A stretch of DNA of 64,000 nt, taken from positions 32,961,561-33,025,560 of the forward strand of contig NC_088775.1 in the NCBI RefSeq assembly GCF_954871325.1. The letters are read 5' to 3'. A program made the position numbers and the translations under genes. The DNA is from Gordionus sp. m RMFG-2023. Taxonomy: Eukaryota > Nematomorpha > Gordioida > Chordodea > Parachordodidae. This document shows positions 28,801 through 40,800 of the stretch, piece by piece. The notes below the pieces were generated by a model. That model had not been told where the DNA came from. It was given only the letters and a program-made list of their open reading frames with translations, and made no database searches. Within the stretch, counting starts at the first letter, position 1; each line of letters starts with the position of its first letter.

Positions 28801-31800
28801 CCTTTGATTTTTTCGTCCTGAGCTGCGAACGATTTATCGAAATCATCCAAACCCTTAATCAAGGCTTCGACGTTATCTAACGTATCTCCCAAGTCTTCAT
28901 TTCCTAGGTAGATCTACGATTATTAACAGATGTGATTATTCATTATTATATATATATAATAATTTCGAAAACAATGATGTCCAGTTAAAAGATATTATTA
29001 ATCGCTCATCATTATATAATATAGTGTTGTTAAAAAGTCGAGTTCATCCGACTCCGACTCAGAGTCGAGTCGTTAGTCGAATATGTCGACTAACTCAAAC
29101 TCAAGTCGTGAGCTCAAGTCGACCCAAGTCGTGAACTCAAGTCGACCCAAGTTGTGAACTCAAGTCAACTCAAGTTCATAAAATATTCGTCCTCTAGTTA
29201 AAAAAAATAAAATTATTATAATCTAAAGAATTCATCTCTAATATAGCTTTTCTGGCATATGATTTTGAAATGTCACCTTCATGACTAGAGGACGAATATT
29301 TCTATGAACTTGAGTCGTCGACTAGAGGACGAATATTTCAAATTTGGTATTATTAATTAAGATAGTTTTTGTATTTTTTTCGACTTCCAACTTGAGTCGT
29401 GACTCGTGAATATAATTAAATAATTGAGTCGACTAGAGGACCAATAGTTCTATGAACTTGAGTCAACTAGAGGACGAATAATTCAAATTAGTTATTATTA
29501 TTTAAGATATTTGTTGTTATTTACTTTTTACTTTAAACCCCAAACTTGAGTTGTGAATACAAAATATATAGTTATTGACTAGAGGACGAATAGTTCTCTG
29601 AACTTGAGTCGTCAATTTAAGTCGATTAGAGGACGAATAGTTCTCTGAACTTGAGTCGTCAATTTAAGTCGATTAGAGGACGAATATTTCAAATTAATTA
29701 TTAATTTATTTAAAATATTTTTTCTGCTTTTTACATTTTTTTACTTTAGACTTCTAATTTGAATTGTGAAAACTGAGAAGAATTATATAAATTAGTCGAC
29801 TAGATGATGAATATTCCAAATTAGTTATTATGAAAATATTTTTTGTTTACTTGAGTTCATGACCTGAGTCGACTTGAGTTCATGACCTGAGTTTATAACT
29901 CAAGTCAGTTTGGGTCGATTTTTTTGACCCAAAACTTGACTCAGTTTTCGACTCAGTCGACTCGACTCAGTCGACTCGACTCAGTCGATTAACAACACTA
30001 ATATAATATATAGGCCGAGATATCGTCAAAATGTGATCAAAAGTTTAATTATCATGACTCCATTAAATTGTAGACCAAGACTGAAACTAAGTCATGACAG
30101 ACAATTATCGGTTATTAGAATCATTAAAAAAAATATAGAACAGAAGATCTTAAAATAATAAAATATTGTTGAATAGGGTTGGCTAAATATAAATTTATAT
30201 GTACAGTATATGTATATTTGAAATTCTTAAAATTTGACTCTAAAAACTAATAATTTAAACTTTATTATAATAACATTTTCTAACTTGCTCAGCCATTTAA
30301 AAAATAGTTAAAAATATTTATATAATTGTAAAAATTATTCTAAATTTTTAAAATTAAATTCTAAAATTCATATCCTTTTAACAAACCAACCTCCTTCTTC
30401 TTCATCCACGATTCCGCTGCGTCGGTATCGCGCAAAAACAACTGGTAGTCTATGCATTGCTCAAACAAATTTTGGTAATCGCCCCAGAGTTTCCCTACAT
30501 CCTCTTTGGCGTTTTTGATCTTTTCCAGCTAAATAAATTAAATTTATTGATTAGAAAAACAAAGATTATTAGAATAGTTTAGGAAATATTTTATGATAAG
30601 AATCGACTCCATTCCTTTTAAAGAGAATCAATAGAACGGACATTTTTTTATTTATGGATAAATCTATAAAAAAGTTTAAAATACTAAACCAATATAATAG
30701 CAAATTCTTGTCCCTTTGTCAATATTTAATACCTCCTCTTTTCACACACAGTACTATTACAACAATGCCAATATATCTAAATGATAATCATATTGTAAAC
30801 AATAAGGTATAGGATGGGGAGCCAAAAACCTTCGTTCCACCTTATTCTCTATCGTTATAAATGTAAATTATTTGTGAAATATTTTAATGAATAAAAAATG
30901 GATAATTCGAAGACCGAACTTTATTTGGTAAATTTTCATGAGAAAATTGTCCATCTTCCACCAGTTTTCGTCCAGCCATAACCGTTTTCTCGTAACTGTC
31001 CATCCTGGAATCTATTTCACTCTAAAAATTATTTTAAAGTTTAATATTTAATAAAATAGACCTTACTCTATTATAATTATCCTCAAAAAACGTCAATCAA
31101 ATTTAGCCAATAGTGTTCTTTTAAAACATATTTGTCCAATAAAAACGATTATAGCGTAATCGGTCCAATAGTAATCACCTTACCCAAACATTCATTCAAT
31201 TTAGCTACCAGTTCTATTTATAAATCATATGGAAAACTCTGGAAAATATTATTACGATACGCAAATATATGCCCAGATTTCAGAATAAACTTGATGGAAG
31301 ATTTAAAGACTCAACTGTTAATATTTAATATAAAAATTTAATTAGTTATTCTGTGAAAATTAATGTGGTGTATCATATTTAATCATTAATAGTTTATCAT
31401 ATTAAAAACACACAATTAAGAGGCTTCCGCCACCCAAAAGGGGGCATATCCAGTGCAGTGAATTTGCATCCACTGTTTGGCAGTAAAATTTACCCTATTG
31501 TCAGGGTCCATTTAATCAAAATACGAATGGCATGCTATTTTGACTTCTCCCTTAACACTCAATCCTAATTGCTATGTATACTTAATAAATTAAGACTCTG
31601 GATTTTGACCCATAGCAATTATTTTTGCTAATAATCTTCTAAATAGCCAATTGCAATGGGATGAATACCACCACATAGTTTTCGTGACACAATCAAGTTG
31701 ACCCCATATTTGATTCAAATCTATGTTAGGAGGTCTTTGTTTAAAAGAGTATTTATGAAGGTGCATTTAAATAATTTTTTGAGATAAGAGAAGGTTTTAT

Positions 31801-34800
31801 ATGAAATTCATGTGTATATTTAATAGTTCCTCATCACTTTATTATATAAAATACCATGATATATTTCTTAAAAAATCATCTTTATTATTATTCTAAAACT
31901 GGACATAGAATAAATACTAGGGATGTAACGATACCACTTTTTGGAGGCCGATCCGATCCGATATTCCAGATATTAAATTGATATCGGCCGATAACCGATC
32001 AGATATCATATCTAATTTTGTATTCTGTAAAGATACCAATGGTTTTAATTTTTAAAATACTTTTTATTAGTACAACATCTATAATTTTACTATATCATAA
32101 CATATGTCATTTAAATATATTATAATGATCAGTTATAGTTTATATTCAATTCAATTGCTACTATTTATATAATAAGTAATAGGCCTATTCAAAAATAATT
32201 CGAATATTAGATTCGATTCGAATAATTCGAATCTAATCGAATAATTACGAATACGAATAATAAATTATTTGTTTTATCTGAATACGAATAATCATTTATT
32301 CGATTCGAATAAAACGAATTATTCGTAATATTTAATAAATTGTTTAATAAATCTAACATTTGTCATTTCTATTTGTTGACCTGCCAATCAGACAGGTGAT
32401 GTGTTTGTGTTTATAAAAATTCTAGCACAAATTTAAAAATTTCTGAAGTGAAAATTTAAATCTTTATTTGCCACATTTTTTGAATCTCACGAAAAGTTTA
32501 TTTTTTGAATCTCATAATAAATTATATTAAAAATTACACAAACCAGAGGTACATAAAAATATATTACATTTCTACAATAATTATTGTTAGCTAGCCTAAT
32601 TATGTTAGAGGAGATTGCTTCTAATGAAATTATGCTTGATGTTGAAGATGAGAAAATTTCCTCACAAAAGAGAGCAATCATATGGGATCAATATCAAATC
32701 CTTAAAGATAGTGAAAAGGCTGCTTGCAATCATTGCAAGAGTATTATAAAATGTAAAGGCAAAACAACATCTCCTCTTATTAATCATTATAATAGGCTTC
32801 ATTCACACCTTAGTAAAAAAAATAATAAAATTGACATTTTTTTAAAGTCTACACCAAATTCTTCAAAAAAAATTAATTTTAAGGATAATTTATTAAAATT
32901 ATTTATAAATCATAATATTCCTTTTATTTATTTTATTAAAAAAATTAATTCGAATTATTTGAAATATTCGAATAATTCGAATCGAATACAAATAGTAGAT
33001 TTTATTATTCGTACGAATTTAAATAGTAAATTATTCGATTCGTTTAAACGAATCGAATATGAATAATGCACTATTCGATTCGAATTCGTTTTTGAATAGG
33101 CCTAATAAGTAATAACATTAATCCATTTACATAATTAGTAATAAACAAATATATGATGAAATTTGAAATTAATATCTAAAATTAATATATCGAAGATTTC
33201 TTTTTAGAAATACCAAAATTTCCAATTTATCAGAGATCGGTCTTCAGTGATGGGGACTGTTAATATCACTAGCATCACTAAAAACAGATTCTGAAGAGAT
33301 TAATGAACACTTTTTTAAAACAGAATGCGAAAAAAATAACTATATTGCAGAATATATATTAACTAATTATTACTATTAAAAAAATTAAACATAAAAATAT
33401 ATTTCGATTTTATTTATAAAAATAAATAGTTTTTTAGATATAACTTTTTATAAAAGCGCCATTTTATATCGGATCGGATCGGAAAATTTTATAATATTTG
33501 CCGATAACCGATATTTTAAAATGGACGAAATATCGGCCCGATCCGATCCGATCAGATATAAAATATCGGTACATCCCTAATAAATACCAAATATTTCTAT
33601 TCTCCTAACAACTTCTCTTTAAATCCAAAAATTTTATAGAATAATTACTATTTATTTTAAAAATTTTAATATATTTTAATGGAATGGATAAAAATATGGT
33701 AATATTATTTTTCTTTAAATAATAATAAAAAATATTCTTTTTATTTATTTTTTTTGAACCAGTAATATCAGGATCCTTATGTAAAACCATACAATCAGTT
33801 AAAAAAAAACTCTTAATTCCATTACATAATACTTGAAAACGCTTTAAAGAATCAGAATAATATACTTTTATCAATAAGAAAAAATAAGGAGATAGAATAA
33901 TCTAATACTAGCTATAATTTATTTATAAATTAAAATTCTAAGATTTTTTTATGTAAATAGATTAATATATTCTTAAATATATCATAAAAAATAATTTTTG
34001 ACAAAAATGTGACAAAATATTTTAATGATTGAAAATGGTTTAACATTTCAATCAGAGATATTCATGTGGAGGCTTGCAGCCCATGTAGTGCCAAGTATAA
34101 TATATTTACTAACGTGCCTGGGCTAAGACAGGGTTTTTGATAAAAAGCCTAAAAAATTTTCATTTAAATTTAGCCTATTAAACTGTTATTAATTAACTTA
34201 AAAATATATTGCATTTTTTTTCTTCTAATAATAATAAATGTCAGTATTACAAAAAAGTGATTCCCTGAGTACGCTTAAATATTGTTTATTTATTCATTTA
34301 AAACAATAAATTAAATTTTTGGATATGGGCTTGGGCAAAATTTTTGAAACTTATGATGAGCTTGGGTTTGAATATTTTATTAAATATGGAATGGGCCTGC
34401 AAATATTTTTACTGCTGACCTGGGCTAGAGGCTGATGAATAAATCAAGGCCCGTGAAGGTCTCTAATTTCAATAAATGAATTATTTCATTTTCCATCAGA
34501 CTTTATTTGAACATAATCAAACCACAGATATGCCTAATTTAAATCATTTGCAAAAAAATTTCTGATAATTGCTGGATTCAAGAAATTGTTGTACACAAAG
34601 AAATAAAGAAAGCCATTGTGAAGTGTATATATGGAGGAAATATTAATCCATTTTTATTTTAGCATAAATAACAAAAAAATAATGCCTGTTGTTACCTTTC
34701 CTTTTACATCTATTTTAGGGATTTTTTGAGAACCCGTTATCAAAAATATAAGTTACTTGCTAATAGCCTGTCAAGAATGACGGGGAATCAAATTTTCTTC

Positions 34801-37800
34801 TTTATTCAATGATGGATGAATAATAAATTTTACCTTTATTTGATGATGAATGAATCAGAAATTTTCCTATCTTAGATGTGATTCAGAAATTTATATTTAT
34901 TTAGATGAGGAGTTATTCTAAAATTTTCCATTCTTTTTTATAAATTATGTTTATGAAGTATATGGTTAGTATTTTAATTTATGTGCACAATAAAAAATCT
35001 TTTAAACTAAATTTTTATTCATTTGTATTTGTAATTTATAATATAAAAAATATATTCTTGCTAGATAATGTAAAAATAGGAAAATTTATTATCATCCATC
35101 ATTAAATAAATAAGAAAATTCTGATGCCCCGTCATTCTTGATGGGCTATCAGCTAGTATTTGTAATAATTCCCTTCTTATTAAATAATGGAACTATTATA
35201 ACCTCTTTTACTTATTTTACCATGATATTTTCAATAAATTATAATGATATTAAGAGCCAACAAAACATATGACTGTGTAGCTTAAAACGCTAAGTAAAGT
35301 TATATGAAATTATATCATATAATAATTTTTCATGAAAAGGTAATTTATAAAATAAATATAAAAAAACCTTGATCTCCTGATGGCGGCTGATTAAGACTTC
35401 AGCCTCGGGCACACTTTTAGCAAGTTCCATGGCATTTATAGTGGATTTCATGTCGTTATACCAGGATAGCAGGTCCCGGTAATCGGCAAAAAAACTATGG
35501 TACTCCAGCGACTTTTCCAGCTTCTCGCGTCGTTTTATCATCTTCCCAAAAATGTATAAAATATATTTGTATTTGAAAGATATTCGTATATTCGTGAGGA
35601 AAAATTATCATCATTTATGATAAATCTTTTAGCAGGTTTTAGATAATGCTAATCATAAAAATGGTACGTGCCATTATTTCAAATCTTACTTCCTCAATTC
35701 TAGAACATTCTAAAGGTAAATATAACTATTTTTAGTTGGTTTTAATCCGGTAAACCTCTATAAGTATGCTGTGTAAAAAGCGCCACTAAAAAAATGTATT
35801 TTATTTTCAAAAGTTATATAATAAGACTTTCTGTCGTAGGATTGACCAGGCGTTGTAAATGTCATCGTACTTCCCTAACAATTTGACGTGCTCATCTGGG
35901 TAAGCTTCTTTCAATTGCAGGCTCTCGCGTTCCAATCCCTCGATCTGTTCAATTCAACATGACAAAGGTGAAAAAAGAATAAGATAATATATAAAATGAG
36001 GGTAGGGTTAATTTCGTTTGATAATCGTATGTGTTTTTAGAGCATGATAAAGCTCAATAGAAACCTTTTCGGATAATGATTTCAGCTCGGTTTCGATCCC
36101 GTCATGCTTTTTGATGAGCGATTGAACCTCGACTAGGTCACGGCCTGTCTCGTCATTCGATAAAATGGCGTCCTTCTCGTTTATCCAAAATATTATCTCG
36201 TCAGCATCCCTGAAGTATAAATTATAGGAAATCTTTTTTTAAAAAAAATAATAATGATGAACGGCAAATTTATCCTTAATTTTATTTTATATATCAAATG
36301 TTATAGTGAATAAAGTAATTGTATACTACCGATTAAACTATAATATTTTTTTATTACGTCTCTTTTACAAATAAAATAATAAAAATTAACAGAATTATGC
36401 CATCATTTCATACATTATAGTAGTATCGCTAAATGGCTCGACTTGAGCCGAATTTCAAAAACGGCTAACTAAATATTTAAGAAAGAAATATAGTCTAAGC
36501 CCTTAGATTTCGATAACAAATGTCCAAACCTTTTTGGCATCTATGAGTAAAACATTTCAGGCTAGCGTAATATTTTTCTGGATAAAATATTGAGTTTATC
36601 GTTTTTAAAAATCGGCTCAAATCGAGCCGTTCAAAAACAATACATTATGACATCAAATAAAATAAATATACCGATGCGCCCGATAATTTGTGGGGGGGGG
36701 GGGAGCTCAAAATTATTTATTAAATAAAAGTAAATGGTTAAAATAAAAAACACCGCAAAATATCCTAACCTTTATAAATATATATTATATATAGGGATAG
36801 GTTGCCTTGTCTCGTATCTTCAATCCACGTTTTGGAATAACTTACCTAATTGAATTCGATTTAAAATTACCAAACTGAATAGCAATTTAGAATCTAATTC
36901 AACTAGTCAAGGCATTCCAAAAAATATTGATTATGAAAACAATAATAATAGGGAAATAAAAATATGCTAAATTTATAGAGGAAAAGAAATATCCTATTTT
37001 TAAAAAAAACCTATTGAATCCCTGGATTTGGTGGGCACCTTTTAGCTTGTTTTCCCTTTGTTCGCTAAGTTCTATCAAATTCTTCATAGAACTGTTCAAT
37101 TCGGTCCTTTTTTCCTCTATTATGTTGCTGTCGGGGTGCTTCTCTGATATCAGGTTATTAGCACTTTGGTTTATAGCTTTTAGCTTGTCCTGATATAGGC
37201 TTAATTCCTAAGGGGGGGGGGGTGTTAAATATTAATTTGTATACAACGATATTTTTCAATTCTATAATATATGAAAATTTAAATAGCATATTATACATGA
37301 GGTCATCAGTTCGGTTCGATTTTTAAAAACGACCCGAATAAGATTTTCGCCAAAATAATATTATATAAGCCTGAAGATTTTGATCATAGATGACAAAAAG
37401 TTTTATGTTATTTTGGTTAAAATCTTAATCGTGATCACCTGAATCAGACTTTTTAACAACCCTAATCAAATGAGTAGCCTGACTTTCAAAAAAATTAAGT
37501 CAATATAACTATTGACTAGTTCGTTTTCCGAGCCTAAGGATTATCTCAGTTTACAATTTTTATTCGAATTATTAGAAATTCTACAAGATATTCCGTTATA
37601 AAACGATCTTTATGATATTTAATGCAGGGGAAAACTTGGGAATCGCAATTGGCTAAAACGAAAGCCCTGTAAGTTCACTCAAAACCCAGTCCCTAAAGTT
37701 GGGCACGTTTAGAAATGCCGAGCTATTGCTTGATTTATAAAAATAAAGTGGAATATATTTCATTTTTTCTTTATTTAAAAAACAATCGATAATGAGAATT

Positions 37801-40800
37801 TCCCAGGATTAAGAAAAAGCAAATAAGTAAGGGGGCCGGACTCGGGCCTAATTTTATTTAAAATAATCGATCAGTGTTCAAACATTTTAAAAAATAAGCA
37901 TTTAATAAAATATAATCACTTATTATTCGTCGTTTAAAATATGGAAATAATTGGGAAAATTAATATAACTAAGTAAGCCTAAGCAGACGATAACTTTTTT
38001 TAATGCGTAAACGGGACAAGATATAAAAAAAATTTGGAGTCGATATTTGAATTTAAAAAAGCTGGGAGGTTTGAGCCTAAAAAATTTTTTTTTAATTTGT
38101 GGCTGGGTCGAGATTAAAAAAATTTTTTATTTTGGGGCCAGGCTCGGATGGAAAAAAATTGAATTCGCAGGGTTCTAAGTCTAAGAACATACCAGTGGGT
38201 TAGCGTTTCAACGTTCAAGTCAGAATGTCAAACTAAACCGCGAAATAGAAATAAACATTATAAATTCCCACACAATACTTGTAACAAAAGTGACCCGAAC
38301 CATTATAAAATACTCTTGAACCGATTGATACCGATTTTTGAAATTATTTACTAACATATTTAGTATTAATTTATATGTGATTTATTACTTAATTTATACT
38401 TTTTAAAGATGTTTTATAATAATAAAGAATTAGAACTTTATTTTCTTTAATTTTTGTCTGCATTATATTTTTCAATTATTTTTATAAGGTTATTTATTAT
38501 GTGTCATCAAATATATATATGGATAATTATAAAAATTGGAAAGAACTAATGTTAAAAAATAACCGGAAAACTTAGTCGTTTTATTCCCCCACCCATCGAA
38601 AATTTGTTCTAGTAAATAGCCTTTTAAGCTAATAACAAATCCCACCCTCTCAAAAATGTATGCAATATATTACTATAAAAAAGAATTAGTAAAAGTTAAT
38701 AACTTTTTAAGATAATGACTATAATTCCATAACCGTTATACCTAGCGATTTAAAACCATGGTTCAGGTGCATAATGTTTAACGATAGTAAACCAAAAATA
38801 GAGCGTTTCTAGATTCATTTCGATTAGTTTTACACAGTGTAATAGTTATCGCTCGTTCCATTTTTTAAATTTTAATCAAAATGTTCAAATACAGATATGT
38901 ATATATCATAAAAACCTTCCTAAAGTCCTCGAACTTTTTATTAAGTAAGCCAACCCGGTCGAGGTCATCAAACTCGTCATGCGCGCTTCCGGTTGTGGTG
39001 TGCTCTTGCAAATCCCAAGAGGTAGCAAAGCTGGATAGAAAAGTGTGGCGATCGTTGAGCCAGTATTGTACCTCGTTGCACTCGCGAACAAAGTCCGCAA
39101 GTCGTTGGAGCTGGGCAAGGTATGCACTCTTTTCGCGACTCTTGACCCGTAAGCCATCCCACATCTCATGCAGCTCAGTCAGTCTTTCCTGTATCAATGT
39201 TTTGAGGAATATAGCATTTTATTAGTCTGCATATCTCTACGTATTCTAGGATATTTAGTAATTACAAATATAAAAACTTTTTCTAAGTAAAAATGTTATA
39301 GTATTTAAAAAATGTGATTATTTATTTACGAATATGGATTAGTATTTTATAAAATAATTATAAAATTAAAACACAAGAAATATAAAACACAAGGTGAGCG
39401 AATTATACAATGAACCTGAATTTCCCTTGATGCGTAATGGCTTGTCTTCACCATTTCTTGACCGGACTTGTCAAGTGTATCCAAAAAGCTTTTATGCCCC
39501 ACGACCTCGGCTTCAAACGCGTGATGTTTTTTTACCCTGGCCTGGTGTGTATGGAGAACATTTTTTAAAAAAAATTAAAAATGAATAAGGAAGCTTTTGG
39601 CTAAAGATACTCTCGGTAAAATTAAATAACAATAATTTCGAATAAATAATTAAGGTGTCATAAATGACGAATTTGCAAACAACTAATTTTAAGTCTATAG
39701 GAAGATGCACAAAATATTTTTCTTTAAAAAAAGCTTATTGACTATAAAAGAAATGTTTCTTGTAAAATGATGTTCCACAACTACTACAAAATATATATAA
39801 AAATATTATACCTGCAAATTAGTGGTAACGTCCTTAAAATTTTCGTCGTTCAAGATCTGCATTTTTTCGTAGATCCAGGACTCGAGCTCGTTGGCGTCCG
39901 ACTTAAAGAATTGCAGCTTTTTCGAATCCTCCAGCTTGAGCCTCTTTTCTTTGCTCTGCTCCTTCACCGCTAGGTAATGGTTAAGGACCTATCGATTTGT
40001 ATAGTAATTAAAATAATATAACCTAGTCCTACCATTTCCGAAAATTCTCAATTAACTTTATTTCTAACGCTTTCTTTCTTTTCTTATTTTCTATCTTTCA
40101 TAAAAATAATGATATAAAGAGCCAAAACTATAATCGTTTAAAAAAAATAACAGATTCTTTTATTAACCCATTAATGGTCAAAATTTTTCTAGTGGATAAA
40201 AATGCTCAATTTTTTCAAATTATATTGATTAATGCTCAAATATGATATTCTAAAAAAATCAGCCAAAAAAAATAATACTAAATAGAAAATCTAGCCTGGT
40301 GCATATATGCACCGTTAACCATTAAGAGGTTAAAAAAGATAAAAATTATATAAAATACTATAAGATCAAAAAACAACAAATATCTTTATTCTTTTTTTGT
40401 AATTTATAATAAAAACGAGAAAATGTTTATATATTGTGAAAATCCTTGAAACATATGGAGTGCGATTTGACATGTTTGGCACATATATCTTGAGTGCGTA
40501 TGGCAATATCTGCATCTTCGTCTTTTTCCATCTATAATTTTGGATAAATAATGTCCAGATGAATCAATAGGGTTTTCACACTGTAATGCAAACTGGCTGG
40601 TGTGACCTGTACTTGAATTTTTTTCTATTTTTACTGACGATCGAAGGAGGTAATTAGTAACTTCTCATTTAAATGCAAGAAACTCTTCTTGTCATCTCGA
40701 TTCGCGAATTTACAGATTTTCCATAAATACCAAAGCTACATCAATAAAATTGGTGAATATTGGCCACCACCATTTTTTTCCTCTTATTTTTATTCTATAT

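Larger units (their letters stand above)
31918..33579. mobile_element. Non-autonomous hAT with GATCCGATCCGA ends, host of a nested hAT
   Basis: Ends TAGGGATGTAACGATA and the inverse of TAGGGATGTACCGATA; perfect 8-bp duplication ATAAATAC (31910-31917, 33580-33587). Both ends repeat CCGATCCGATCCGATAT and ATATCGG words. No transposase was recognised. A second hAT lies inside (32180-33104). Related to the left half of the element at 62190. Confidence 0.9.

Noticed and set aside
38881-39225. Open frame of 114 codons on the plus strand, and two more on the minus strand in other registers
   Set aside because: All are shadows of spectrin exon 4; only the minus-strand frame 38916-39188 matches the family.
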